From Mytilus edulis (taxonomy: Eukaryota > Mollusca > Bivalvia > Mytilida > Mytilidae): a stretch of 64,000 nt of DNA. This document shows, one piece after another, positions 11,139 to 23,638 of the stretch. The position numbers were made by a program, and so were the translations under genes. The stretch spans positions 84,012,592 through 84,076,591 of the forward strand of contig NC_092347.1 of the NCBI RefSeq assembly GCF_963676685.1, given 5' to 3'. How positions within the stretch are numbered: position 1 is the first letter of the stretch; each line of letters begins with the position of its first letter. The notes under the pieces were generated by a model. It did not search any database, had not been told where the DNA came from, and was given only the letters and a program-made list of their open reading frames with translations.

Positions 11139-11873
11139 TTAAACTATTTCTTTTAAAGCATCTACAATTGAAGGACCTTCATATTCTTCGGGATCACACC
11201 AGAAATCACTTGGCTGACTTATTGGTGTAAACCATATTAGGGGTTTTCCAAGGTGTTTGATTTCTTCATTTTGTCCTTTTATTTCTTCATAATACTGACA
11301 TATTCGGGCACCAGTAGAATGATCATATGATGGTGCAAGTATGTCTAAAAATGCAACAGGTCCATTTACTGCTATAAGTTCGTGATAAGTCCCATGATCA
11401 GGTGTTACAACACAACAATTGTCTTCTGAACTGACGATGGATTCCTCCTCTAGAACCACCGGTTTAATTGAGTGTCTCAGGTAAGGTCTGATTTTACTGA
11501 CAATGTTTTCAGGTGGGTTACCATTGAAATTTTGGGGATCACTGAACGATTTCATTTGTGCACTTCCATGAAGAACTTTACAAAATCCATACATCCCTGG
11601 GTGGTCGTGCAGTGGTATCTTACAACCATCGCGGATAATAAATATTGCCATTGTCATTACCGGGTCTTCGTAAATGTCAATATAAGATACTGGGGTCTCA
11701 GATTCTAATGAAATCTTCGCCATGTCAAAATTGACATCTTTGTCTTTGATGTTATTCATCATCGACGTGAGAAGTCCGACATTCTGACTACTTAACAGTA
11801 CATCAGAATTGCCACATATCCGTGAAAATAAACGATAAGCAGTTTGTGCAACCTTCTGAATATTTGATACCAT
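11139..11873 (-). CDS. ADO: 2-aminoethanethiol (cysteamine) dioxygenase, ADO/PCO family, intronless
   Basis: A 244-residue non-haem iron thiol dioxygenase that adds O2 to cysteamine and, in animals, to N-terminal cysteines of proteins marked for oxygen-dependent degradation. The single cupin domain spans nearly the whole protein. The iron ligands are visible as H89 and H91 in IPLHDHPGMYGFCKVLHG and H164 in PDHGTYHELIAVNGP. C192 and Y194 in ICQYYEE lie 28-30 residues after the last ligand, where the family has its Cys-Tyr cofactor. The end, IWFTPISQPSDFWCDPEEYE, is also family-like. I start at the methionine of MVSNIQKVAQ (11873). The frame is open 45 codons further up to an ATG at 12008, but that stretch is hydrophobic and not conserved in kind. 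Vertebrate ADO is also a single exon of about 270 residues. No BIN3-like or other gene shares its transcript. Confidence 0.93.
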   Translation of the reverse strand: MVSNIQKVAQTAYRLFSRICGNSDVLLSSQNVGLLTSMMNNIKDKDVNFDMAKISLESETPVSYIDIYEDPVMTMAIFIIRDGCKIPLHDHPGMYGFCKVLHGSAQMKSFSDPQNFNGNPPENIVSKIRPYLRHSIKPVVLEEESIVSSEDNCCVVTPDHGTYHELIAVNGPVAFLDILAPSYDHSTGARICQYYEEIKGQNEEIKHLGKPLIWFTPISQPSDFWCDPEEYEGPSIVDALKEIV

Positions 11874-12030
11874 TTTGATCAGACAGACGCTTTTAATCTG
11901 ATTAAACTGTAAATCAATAAACGGGTATAACCCTATCAAATTCCGGAATATGATGCGATATATATGTGAAGAAGTAATGATCTTTAATGAATAAAAAAAT
12001 TTAAACACTTATTTTGAATTAACATGACTC

Positions 12031-12066
12031 TGAGATTACTATAACACATGTGTTATGGTAATCTCA
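12031..12066. promoter_or_regulatory. 36-bp near-perfect palindrome upstream of ADO
   Basis: TGAGATTAC-TATAACACA is followed directly by its complement with one mismatch. The centre is ACACATGTGT, which includes a CACATG/CATGTG E-box-like core. It lies about 160 bp upstream of the chosen ADO start on the promoter side. A regulatory role is inference. It could also be a cruciform-forming remnant of a small transposon. Confidence 0.4.
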
Positions 12067-12310
12067 GCATGACTAGATAAAAACTATATTGATTCTTGGT
12101 TCAAATGAACAAAATAACAAAAAGACAAATTCTCTTGAACTCAGTGTTGTCGGTCTTCAATGTGACTGGTATTACTTTATGATCTTATATTATGTCCCGG
12201 TGTTGTTCGAATTTTTCATGAAAACCAAAGCTATATAATATATTACATGTGTCTGATAAAATATTTAATCAAGATATAACTGATCTTTGATTTTTAAAAT
12301 CATTATAATA

Positions 12311-12873
12311 TCAGAGACATATCAGGAATATTTGTAAACTTTTTAATACATGTCTCTGCTAATTTGAAACGGCGATACCGTCATCATAATGAGAAAATAA
12401 CATATTCAGATTTCCTTTAAAGCACATAGATTTACCGTACCAGTGCCATTTCGGTGGCAGACTGACCTGACCATTTCAATATCTGATAATTCCGACTTTT
12501 GCATACGTTACACTGAGTCAATCTGATGACATCCATTGGACTGAGCCATTGGAGCATTGAAAAAATACAGATCTTTCGGGCTCTTCCTCATAAAAACAGA
12601 ATCCCTTTATTGAAAATGACACAAATAATATTTCTTATGGCGTTAACGTTTTACAACATAATAAGATAAGATTTCAAGGCAGGTAATGTTGTTTCTCTCA
12701 CTGCCGAGTCATATCAGTGTGTGACATCTTTGACAATGGGATATTTGACTAAATGTCGAAAAAAAACCACGCATATATTCATGATATTGGCATACAAACT
12801 ATTTTTCACCTATATACAGATAGTCAATTCAAAATATATGTAATCAGAGACATATAATACATGTCTCTGATGT
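12311..12873. repeat. nested inverted repeats with TCAGAGACAT ends
   Basis: TCAGAGACAT occurs at 12311 and 12843 and its complement ATGTCTCTG at about 12348 and 12864. This gives two short inverted pairs (12311-12357, 12843-12873) and one long pair (12311-12873). It may be one MITE with a second copy nested in it or a partial duplication. No coding content. Confidence 0.5.
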
Positions 12874-13101
12874 AATGAAAAAAATATACCTTCATGTGCT
12901 ACTTTTAGAAATAAAAGAGGACGAATCTGTAGGCATTTGCGGTTTCTTTTTAACATTTCTATCCTTTGGAAAGATCTAATACTTAACCTTTTTGTTTCAA
13001 AAGATATTAAGAACAATCGGATATTTGTAAAAGCATCTGGAATATCTTCTCTACATAAGTGTAACTTGAATTTATGCAACAATTCTATGATAATTATTCA
13101 T

Positions 13102-13302
13102 GAGGGGGGATAGGACCTTTATCGGGACTCCAGGATCGGGTGTTTTTAAGCTCGGGATTTCGGGATTGACCCTTTCGGGATCCGGGAATCCTTTTTTTCG
13201 GATTTCGGGACGTCGGGATTTACTTTATTTAAATTCGGGACCTCGGGATTTCGTTTTTTTAAGTCCGGGATTTCGGGATCAGGACCCCTCCTATCCCCCC
13301 TC
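13102..13302. mobile_element. CGGGATTTCGGGA-repeat MITE with 6-bp target duplication
   Basis: ATTCAT flanks the block at 13096-13101 and 13303-13308. Inverted ends are GAGGGGGGATAGGACC and its complement near 13282-13302. The interior is an irregular array of TCGGGATTTCGGGAT. It is similar in composition, not sequence, to the element at 10764-10980. Confidence 0.75.
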
Positions 13303-14600
13303 ATTCATTTTTATCACATCAAGATTTTAGTCATAAAACGGCAATTTTTACTGTATATTTATAAAATTTAAAGAAGTTCATCGGTGATTTGCTCATAAAA
13401 TTTGGCACAAATAATCTTCGTACATAATCAAGCCAAATGTCATTTTAAAAAGAGGAGTCAATTAACTCGTTTTCAGGTTAATTCAGTCTAAATGATAAAA
13501 AATCAGTCGACTGAAATGCATTTTTTCTCGATATGTAACCATTTACATGTACCGGTTTTAGCGGAATACCATAGAAACTATATATATACAATCTTTACAA
13601 TATGCAGCACTTATTTTCACCCCTAGGTTTTTACATAGCGGGCACTTCGAGTAGGGACAGGACATTAACACCCCCCCCTTTTTTCCAATTCCAAGTTTAC
13701 TATCCACAGCGGTCACTGATGTCTCTATATGGTAAAAAGTAAAGTCACAAACTTTGGCAAAACCGAACTCAGATGAAAATTCAAAACGGAAAGACACTGA
13801 CTTAAATCAAATAGCAAAATCAAAAGCTTACTTTTACACATCAAACGAATGGATAACATATATCATATTCCTTACTTTGTACAGGCATTTTCTTTTGTAG
13901 AAAATAGAGTATTAAACTTTGTTTTATAGCTAGCTATAAACATCTCACTTGTATGACAGTCGATATATAATTTCATTATATTGACAACGATACAGTACAA
14001 TAATACATTTTGTGCTAGACATATCATTTTCAGCAATAACAAAACGGAGCTGAGAGACAAACATGACAAATAACTGAGCTAACAATTATATATCAGGGCT
14101 GAGACTACTATTTATAACACATATCAGATCAGGGTGACAGTATTTGATCATTTTTATTTGTAGATCATATTTGACATTTACTTATGATTACTATTCATGA
14201 TATTTGTAATTTATCGTTGTGTCCATGTGTCCGGACACAAAATGCATGTGTCAACTATATTTTGCTGAGATATTTTGCACCGGAACTTTGCCACTAATGA
14301 TCACCTGCTTTATTTTTTTATTTTACTCTTTAGAGATCATATGAGCGTTTACTTTGCACCAGGTAAAGGAAACATCCTTCTCTCGTAAGTTTGGTCATTC
14401 GGATTATGTTCAGTCGTTGATGTAGATTATAATTCTATGATAAAACCCTGAGAAACTCCGATGAACTTACTTCTTTTCATAAAAACCTGTAATACGTCCC
14501 CTGCATGTTAACTACCCAATCTGTTGTTATTTTGAAATTTTTACATACTATTAGAAATAAAGTTGCAAACTGACGATTCAAGATATATAATGAGAAAACA

Positions 14601-17600
14601 ATGAGCTGGTAAGTTAGTTATTATCCAAATATAAAATATAATGTCTACAATGAATAGAAAGTCATCAAACACTGTCCCAGCCATAACTTTGAAAGTGGTC
14701 TATTATGACATCAGATCTTGCAAGGCCATTTTGAAAGGCGTCCCAGATTATTTTTTTTTAAAATAGCCTTGCAAGACGTCATAAAAAGAATAAATATTTG
14801 GACTCTCTTATGCAAAATATTATTTTGGGTCTTGGGCCGTCTACATAATTTGTCTTAAATTATCTTCCATGTTCCCTAAACTGGTTTGGCACTTTGCAGA
14901 TACGGTGCAGTCCGGTGTATCCGCGCACCTAAGACTTATGACTTCACTTCATTCAACTGATAAAACCAATAATTGGATAATTTTGTGTGAACACATTCAT
15001 AATATACTTTTATTTCATAAAATCTTCTGTTTGTATGGTTTCATCCTCTGGATTTTGTGTAATGTGTGTCCAAAATTAGGGAAGCCCCTGTTCTGAGAGT
15101 TCCTCCAATGTCCGGTAATTTCGCGCATGCCTTCCAAAAATAGCTTATTTGGAATAAAGGAAAGATTTTATATTACGAAATATAGCTCAGTTTGTACCAA
15201 ACACACTTCCAAGGATGCAGAGCAAAAATTATTTCAATCTAATATTAATTTGACGTAAATAAAACTAATTTTATCTGATGATGTAATTTTTTTAATGGAA
15301 ATTGGCCAAATATGGTAAATCACGGGATTTCAATTATTAATTAATTCTTGAACTTATCAATTTTATTCTTTTTTATCCCTTCGGAAGGATAAAACAATAA
15401 CAACAACGATTTTGTATGTGTTACTGTGTTGATATGACGAAATCAGCTAATGCGCGATAACAGGGGCCGCGCGGACACCGGGGACTCCACTGTAGTTGTA
15501 TTATTTAAATAATAATATATATTACTGATATAGGCTAATTAGATCCCAAAGTGACGGAAACATACTTCAGGCGGATCTTGATGCAGTAGCAAAATGGGAA
15601 CAGGGCTAGTGGATGGCTTTTCATCATGACAAATGCACAGCCCTACATGTGTCTTTCACACAGAAAAACAACCAACTAAACATACTTACAACCTTTGCAA
15701 TCACACATTTACATTACATTGTAGTCTCTATGATCTGCATATATAATTGATAGTGATACCTTGTAATTTGGTATTACACTTTAAGAACATCTAAAATAGG
15801 ACTAATCTAATCATCAATGATATAACATCTAAAAGTAACAAAACTCTTGGCCTCCTACAACTAAACATCAAACCATCATATCAATAGTAATGCAAACCAT
15901 GCAAGTAAATGTACTTATCCACCCTAAACTTGGACCCTGATCATGCTGATAAAGCAGAATCAATATATATCAAAGATCGAATGTAAAATGGAGCTACTTA
16001 GTATGTCTTTAATAGTAACCAATAGACCACTTTCGAGTTCATCCGTCACCGGAAAAAACTCGTCAATTACACACGCTTTTATCACCGTCATTTGTGCGTT
16101 TTGGGGCGTCGTCACTTCCCTTCCAATGTTGAGCGAGTGGTTGGAAAACTATAATTCTATATTATACGAATTATTCGGCAAATTGAATTCTCAAAATTGA
16201 CAATCAACACTGCTGTCATTAGGGAATTGTCAGTAAGTACCTACAGATCAACCATTATTTCTAGTTTATCCTGCACAAAGACGATCACTAAGACGCTTGA
16301 TGAACGTAAATAGTGCAGGGATACAGGCGACCCCCTCTATCTGGTAAATGACGTCATAAAGGCGTGCATAATTGACGAGTTTTTGCCGGTGACGGATGAA
16401 CTCGAAAGTGATCTATTTGTATGAGTACATGTAACTCTGACATGCTAAACACACTAAATTTGTACCCATTGTAATTATAAATAAGATCTCACTTCATCTG
16501 GTCAAAATACCATCAAGCACCATTCTTATATCTGCAGATCCAAGAACCAGAAAATTCTAACAACTCGCCTTTCATTTCTTTATCATGTTTATACATGTTA
16601 TACATATACATCTAAAGCCAATACATACTGGATTACAGGCACTTTTTTTCTGTTTTTAATCATGTTAATAGAACACATGAACAATTTCTATTTGTTTAGT
16701 CTCTCACAACAAATCATACAATAATGTCAGACCTATATCATGTACAGTATATTGGTTTACTTTTACAAATTGTGACTTGGATGGAGAATGAGAGTTGTGT
16801 CATTGGCACTCATACCACATTTTCTTATACATTGTATCTATTCATAAGAATGCATGTTACATTTTTGTACCAAAAATTCAAAAGCTTAAAGAATTTCAAA
16901 ATAATTTTATTTCCTTCTTTAGATCAGAATTTTTCTGAGATATAAATGGTTTATATTGTGCAAAACATTGTTGTGGAAAACATCTTAAAGATATATAGTT
17001 TCTCATCATTATGAAATACTTCAAAGATAAAAGGCTTATAATATATGTAATAAAATCCAAGTACATGTATCTCAATTTTTTTGCATGATAAATTGTAATG
17101 TATCTCATATGTACATGTATCTATGAAGCTAAAATGGATATTACTTTACAGTAAATTTAGTAAAACTAGTAATTTCATATATTTATGTTTCCTTCCAACA
17201 TTTTTGGTGTACAATCAAAGATCCATGTTGGAGCAAACTAGAACTAATGGAAAATATTACAGAATTTTGTTTTAGAATTAAATTCAACAGAATATCATCA
17301 AGTAACTAAATCAAAAAGTATTTCATCAAGTTGATAAATTCATTATGTTGACTACTTTTTAGGAATCCATTCAGCCGACATACAGCTCCAAAAAAGAGTG
17401 TGATATCTAGAACTGTAAGTTGATTTTTGTTTAAAATTTCAAAGTAAAGTTCTTGTTTACTGTACCATGTTTACATAATACTTGTATATATTCTTCCACA
17501 TAATGACCGTTTTAATTATTTATGAATTTCTTAACATTTTACTTATGAACTTCAAATCCAATATTCTTGATATTGTTGTAAACATGCTACACTGTGTGAT

Positions 17601-20600
17601 AAGTTTTAGCTTATCACTGCTCATTACTTATCGACTTCCTGTTTACAGAATACTTATAGATAGCTGAAAGGGCTATTATTAATGCATGTAATGAGTATAA
17701 ATAGAGGCATTTATTAGTAGAAAGTTAACTTTTTTAGCCACAGGTTTAATCCAGCTACTCCTCTTAGTTTAACCTCTAGCTCAATTGTTTATTTTAAAAT
17801 TGAAATTTGAGAAACATTTCTATTGTTATTTTCATCTATTTTATTTATCTTTATTATAGGAAGAAAGAGAACTTGTTAAAGAAATAAAAAAGCTAGATCA
17901 GTAAGTCTGAAAATTATCTTGTCTCAATGCAATTATATCATATAGAAAAAATGAAATAAGCATGATGTACATGTTATTCTAGTTACTGTTGTTAAAATAT
18001 AAGATCTGAAACTATTTTAGAAAAAAAAATGAATGTTTTTCTCAAGTACATAATATGAATATATATATATATAATTAATGTAACAATAAGGATCTAATAG
18101 GCATGTAGTAATCTGTATTTTGGTCAGTTAGTCCATTAATTGGTCTAGATCTGTGTGATGACTGAACTAACTTTTTAGTCTTTTGTCCAACTTTGTATTT
18201 AACATAAACAGGATAAAGGAAAATACAGGAATTTATTCTGCACGAATATTTCCTAAATTATATATAATAATTCATAAAGAAATCTATATTATCATGTCTA
18301 TCATTACTGTAATAATATATATCTAATGGAATAGATATTTGAAGCTGTAAACAGCAAGTGGAAGCAAGTGACATTTTCTTACACAGCATTCATATTTAGG
18401 TTATTACTGGCCCAAAGTAATCATTGCTATCATCATAGAAAGTTTTTATTTTTTGTAGACATGGTGAGACCAGTAAAAAGTTACAAAAAGATGCCAAACG
18501 ATGGGTTGAAGCAAACAATGGTAATAATTATTTTGGTATAGTCAAATAAAGAGCAGTTGTTCATGACATGTCTTATAAAATAAGAAGATATGGTATTATT
18601 TCCAATGAGACACTAACCAACAGAGTCCAAATAATGTTGCTTTGAGGAACTCCAGGTCATCATATGGCCTTCAACCATGAGTAAAACTCATACCTTATAA
18701 TCCGCTATAAAAGGTCCTTACATTTACAAAATGTGAAACATTTAAAAAAAAAATGACCTGATTTGGTACATAACAAGAAATTAAAACCAATATAACAGGT
18801 TGCAACCAATGACTACTGAATTACAGGCTTCTAACATGGCATAGGCACATACACATGTATAGAATGTGGTACAAACTGTAAAAATCTGATGAAAATGGCT
18901 TGACACTGACAAATTTTATGCTCTTATTGATTCTTTCCTTGTATACATTGTATAGGTATAGCATTGAAGGCTATGAATCCAAAAGAAATAATGTATGGAA
19001 GTGATGAATGCTGCATGATGTATTTTACTATTTATAATAGCATAATGGTTGTGAAACTGTTTCAGCTGTTGCAGGGAGTGAACACAAAATAACTCAAGAT
19101 CTACTGTCATGTCAACTCTGTCAGTCTGAACCAGAGTTCTATAAACAGATAGAGGAATGGAACAAAACAGTAGAAAAACAAGCTCAATCTACAAGAGAGT
19201 TGGTTAGTGTTTAAATGCATTATCTGCCTCTAATTGGCACATTCGAAAAATCTAGTTTGAATAATTGCATTTAACCAGGAACACTCTTAATCATATTTCT
19301 TTTGACTAGTTATTGGTATTTAAGGTCTTTAACATGTTTAAGGAATACTGAATTAACATAATTTCATTTTGGTCAATTTCAATCTTGGAGAAATAGGCTC
19401 AATGTTGAAAGAGTATAGATCACTTCATATATTTAAAACTTATCCAGGCTAGGATTTGGCATAAAACGTCTTAGTAATTTGCAAGCAAACAATAAAAATA
19501 TATGATCAATCAGGCCACAATTAAAAATATTTTGGCTTGCCCAAACCCTACCCAAAGGAGACAGTGGGTAGGTACATGTAGGTAGGCATTTTCTTTTTTT
19601 TTTCAAAAAGAGAAATTGAAGTATTGGGTGTTTATTAGTCTTCATGCCTATCTGATTAAAAAAAAACTTCTTCAAATCAGGACAATAAAAGAATTTGAGA
19701 AGGCAGCTTTTTTCTGGGTAGGTAGCGTTTGGGCAAACAAACCTATTCTTTTTTATGGCCTCAGTTTATAGTAACTTACAATGGGTGTTCTTAATACTTA
19801 CACAAGACATATAAACTTAAATTGTTCAATGTGTATGTATGATTGATTGGCTGCTGATGACTAAACTTCCACTGGAAAATATTTCATGTATTACCATGAT
19901 GAGAACAAATTTTAAAACAGTTAATACAAGGTTAGACTGCAAGTGGGAATTTGTGGGCTTAGACTACCATTGGAAAGTTATGTTGGAGAGAGGTAGAAAT
20001 TGTGCCTTACAACAAGCCACATACAGACCACTCTTAGACCACTCTTAGTTGTTGCAGGGTTCTTTAAGGTACATAGTGTTGCACTCTTCCTACACAGGCA
20101 TTAGATTAATAGTCTTGATTCTGACATTGCAGTCTATGTGTTTGTAGTTAAAAAGCTGATTTAGATTAATTGTGTTGAGATGTGTTCAGGTGAAATTCAT
20201 AATGAGAAGACTATTACTGGTAAAATTAGATCCACTACATAATATAATAATAAAATTTGGTTTGGCTATAACAAAATATTTTTAATTTCTCATGACTGTG
20301 CACATTTCTTTCCAGAATGGAACAGTACAGAAAACAGTTATTGAGCCAGTGAAAAAGTATGATAAATTATGCATTTCATAGAAAATTTATTGCTTATTCA
20401 ATTGTACAGTAGGTTGATACATGTGAAATCTAATATTTCTCACTGCAAAACATTTATTTTGATGCTTGTCAGATAAATTATTTATGTTTTTTGATAATAT
20501 AATTGGCTAACCCCCTCTCAGTATAAAGAAAACATTATGTGTACTAATGTTCAAGTACCAGATTTACAAGGCCTGTATAGGCAGTCAATGTCGTTAATCT

Positions 20601-23600
20601 ACACAATTAATGTCTTTGGAATTATCTACTATAAAAGTAAGTAGGTTTATGCTTAAACTTCACTTTGTAACAAACATTTTTTTTTAGGTTAAATGGGGTG
20701 TACCCAAGTATTGACACTGCAATAAAGAAAAGGGAACAAAGTTTACAGGTAAAAACATTATATAAGCCTAGATTAAAACATTATTTTAGGTATTGCTCCC
20801 AGGTGAAAAAATATATGAAATTACAAATATTTATAAATACATCTTTATTCAAAGATGTAATATGATGGGATCCTTTACAAAATATTGACTCAACACAGTG
20901 ATGGCATGGTCTCCAAAAAAAAAATTGGTAAATTTAATTTTAGAAGCAAAAAAAACATTAAAACTAATATTTAAAGAGATCTTAATACATGTAATATAAT
21001 GTTGAATGTTGAATATTGTATACTTGTTGACTGGGTATGAGTTGAATAGTATGTTTATTTTTCCCTGAGGTGCAACTATTGCCCTGAGGCGTAGCCAAGG
21101 GCAATAGTTGTATCCAACAGGACAATAAACCTACTATTCCACGAATATACAGTCAGCGAGTGTTTTATTATACCGAAAGAGACAACAGACAATAAATTTC
21201 AGGACCAAACCACCTATCGTAATATAAAAAGCAGAAAAACACCATACTGTTTCACGTTCATAAATATTCTGAATTCTTAGGCTACGTGCCGCACTGACGT
21301 GAATCCTAGATACAATAGAAAAAACTTGACGGTGTAAATCCAGCGTTATTCTCAACATTATCCAATCCCGTAACTGCATTTGAAATTCCTCAACATATAA
21401 TGATGCTTGCGATTAAAATAGTTTCAGCAATGTCCAATAGTTGGAAACTATTGACATGTCCAATAGTTCAACGCTCGATATTTTAAAAATAGTGAAAATA
21501 TTGTGTACTTATTTTATATGGAAAATATTAACTGAGGTATAATAAAAGTAGTTCTTCTGTTTATTTCAGGAATATATGAAAAGTCAAGCCAAACTAGAGA
21601 AATATCAGGAGAGAGAGAGAACAGGACAGAATATAGTTAAATTGGAAACTGTAAGTGTACTTAGACATATTCATATATCAAGTCAAGATTAAAAAAAGTA
21701 CATTCAAAAAGGAAAAATAATACTATTTTCCTTAAATTTGTCAGTTTTGTTTTTCACATCATTTCCAGGAGTACACATTATTTTGATGTCTGGAAATCAT
21801 ACATTTACTGATATATTATCATCATGAACATATGATATTTCAATTTCAGTAGACAAGGAACATGCAGTTATGTGGAATAGACACCAAGTATGCCTTGAAC
21901 AGATTTGACTAAAATAGAATAATACATGAAATATTTTGGATAGGGTCAATATCGAAAAGGCCTAAACATGATAACAAAATAAATGTCAACTCTGTTATGT
22001 GTAGGTAGATGAAACTCATAGAAAGTTATAATAATAAATGAGGCATACTTATATATATAAAAGTAATCAAAATACAATTATATCATGTTATTGGTTCATG
22101 TATATGATGTTGTCATCTATTCATCAAAAGACTTTGAATTAGTTATTTTCTACTTCTCCCCTAATCACACTGCATTAAAGAGTAAGAGAAAAGACTGGTC
22201 TGCTAGGAGTCAGAATAATGTGTCGGGGTCAGGTGATATATTTTCCTTGAATTGTTACCTTGTGAACTAGCATGTTTAAAATTCAACTCAGCGTGTCAGT
22301 CTAATACAAAGCAGTGTTAATATTAATATTTCATTTACATGTTCTGGTCCTTATTATTCATATTAATTTACCAAAGGACGATAAGCAGCCATCCATCATT
22401 ATCATCTATTCATTGGCACCTTTGATTTCATAGATAATACACAACATTTGTTCTAAATGTTCTATTATATTCCAGAGTAAGAAGTCATTAATATCAGCTA
22501 AAGAAGATTTTACAAGTCAAAATAATGCCTTAAAGGAAGATATACCCAAGTTTATAGACATGAGAACGGACTATATACAGCCTTCTCTTGAATCCTTGAT
22601 TAAATCACAGGTATATTTTACTTTACCACTCATACTGCAACATAGTGAAGATGGTTATAAAATGATCTTTGTTTCCAATAGGGAGACTAGGTGGCCAACT
22701 GGCTTAAGTAGTTCAACCCTGCATGTGGCAGGTGCATTCAACTCAAATCTTGATTGTTAGTTTTCCAGTCAAAGGACAGTCATTCTCTCTGGGCAATCTG
22801 GTTTCCTTCACCAACAAAAACTGACTGCCATGATATAGCCTATAGTGGGTAAAGTGGTGTTGAACACAGATGATCAACTAATCATTTATTCACACATATT
22901 ATTTTTAATGCATTTTGAAGCACAATTAAATAAAAATGTTTATGTTTTTTTTTAATTATTTGGGGATGAGGCAATGAATTTGTTTGCTCATATCAAATTG
23001 TATTTTGTTTCTTTTATATACATTGTACAATCAGTACTGATTAATATATGGATTTATTTTTATATAACATGCAGAAAACCTTGTTACAACTTTCCTTATT
23101 TCAGATGAAGACTATTTAAGGTTAACTATATTGCTTTATCATTGCCAATAAAATAGACTATCTGAAGGCAAGCAAATGTTCTGCAAAAGACTCTTTCTAA
23201 AGTAATTCTTGGTCTTAGATTAAATTCCTAAGTGATCAATGAAAAACAGATTTAAATGCTTGCAATGTAAGAATTATAAAGTCACCTTAGCAAGATTGAC
23301 ACCATGCCTCATCGTCATTGTATTTTACAGTGTGCAGTGAACTGAATAATCTGGTTTCAAATCATGACCTTATCCAAATCCTTGCCTGATAATTACCCTT
23401 TTAGGTGACGACTGGGAAATAAGACCATTTCCAAACCTTTGCCTAAGACTGTGATTTAATTAGTTTCTTAACATTTGACAATTTATTTTTTTTACAAAAT
23501 TTTTGTTTGAAGGTTGCCTTGAATGCGGAATCTGTCAGATTGTACACAGAACTATCGGAACATATGGGAAGCAAGGAGGATACTTCCATACACCAGACAT

Positions 23601-23638
23601 TAACAGAGATAAAAGCACTGTCAATAACAGTGGACTGA
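14601..23638 (+). CDS. BIN3: BIN3 (bridging integrator 3), BAR-domain protein, ten exons
   Basis: Exons: 14601-14608, 17363-17414, 17860-17900, 18459-18520, 19066-19202, 20316-20356, 20688-20748, 21570-21650, 22476-22610, 23513-23638. All introns are GT-AG and the phases agree, giving 247 residues; vertebrate BIN3 has about 253. The product opens MSWNPFSRHTAPKKSV (BIN3 proteins begin MSW). It contains VQKTVIEPVKK and YPSIDTAIKKREQSLQ, then KLEKYQERERTGQ and IDMRTDYIQPSLESLIKSQ, and ends EIKALSITVD. It is an N-BAR-type dimer of three long helices that binds and bends membranes, with roles in actin organisation and cytokinesis. There is no SH3 domain, as expected for BIN3. Exon 1 contributes only eight coding bases. 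Intron 1 (2.75 kb) carries three mobile-element fragments. The protein is complete. Confidence 0.95.
14706..14790. repeat. short inverted repeat in BIN3 intron 1
   Basis: ATGACATCAGATCTTGCAAG at 14706 faces its near-complement CTTGCAAGACGTCAT at about 14769-14783 across a T-rich centre. Probably a small MITE. Confidence 0.5.
14903..15492. mobile_element. pogo/Tigger-like MITE flanked by TA
   Basis: TA flanks both ends (14901-14902, 15493-15494). The right end in complement reads CAGTGGAGTCCCCGGTGTCC and the left end CGGTGCAGTCCGGTGTATCC, which are diverged inverted repeats. A TA duplication and a CAGTG-type terminus suggest a pogo-like source. It lies in BIN3 intron 1 and has no coding capacity. 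Confidence 0.55.
15538..15870 (+). pseudogene. LINE reverse transcriptase fragment in BIN3 intron 1
   Basis: Translation shows SDGNILQADLDAVAKWEQ, a stop, then WMAFHHDKCTALHVSF, the usual RT block before the thumb. Further on, in another frame, it reads DITSKSNKTLGLLQLNIKPS. These motifs match LINE ORF2 just upstream of the part seen at 1141-1703. Decayed and truncated at both ends. Confidence 0.75.
16021..16418. mobile_element. MITE with ~45-bp inverted ends
   Basis: AATAGACCACTTTCGAGTTC at the left end matches the complement of the right end with one change. The pairing continues through CATCCGTCACCGG and ACTCGTCAATTA. The 398-bp interior is non-coding. It lies in BIN3 intron 1. Confidence 0.75.
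18575..18740 (-). repeat. dispersed mussel-type repeat (family with CATTGGCAATCATACCACAT)
   Basis: GGTATTATTTCCAATGAGAC, then GGCCTTCAACCATGAG and CCGCTATAAAAGGTCC, match in complement the family seen at 43795-44035 and 47560-47712. A further fragment sits at 49470-49545. It lies in BIN3 intron 4. Confidence 0.6.
19533..19745. mobile_element. small inverted-repeat element in BIN3 intron 5
   Basis: Left TTGCCCAAACCCTACCCA and right GGGTAGGTAGCGTTTGGGCAA are inverted copies enclosing about 170 bp of non-coding DNA. Probably a MITE. No clear target duplication. Confidence 0.55.
21044..21150. repeat. long imperfect hairpin in BIN3 intron 7
   Basis: GAATAGTATGTTTATT faces AATAAACCTACTATTC, and CAACTATTGCCCT faces AGGGCAATAGTTG, around a loop of about 12 bp. 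The total span is about 107 bp. Confidence 0.6.

Noticed and set aside
11874..12008. N-terminal 45-residue extension of ADO from an upstream ATG
   Set aside because: The region is hydrophobic and AT-rich, and it looks like 5' UTR. The family normally starts close to the chosen methionine.
14341..14370. ATG AGC GTT TAC... followed by GTAAAG as BIN3 exon 1
   Set aside because: Joining it to the exon at 17363 puts the protein out of frame with a stop. ATGAGCTG at 14601-14608 joins in frame and gives MSW.
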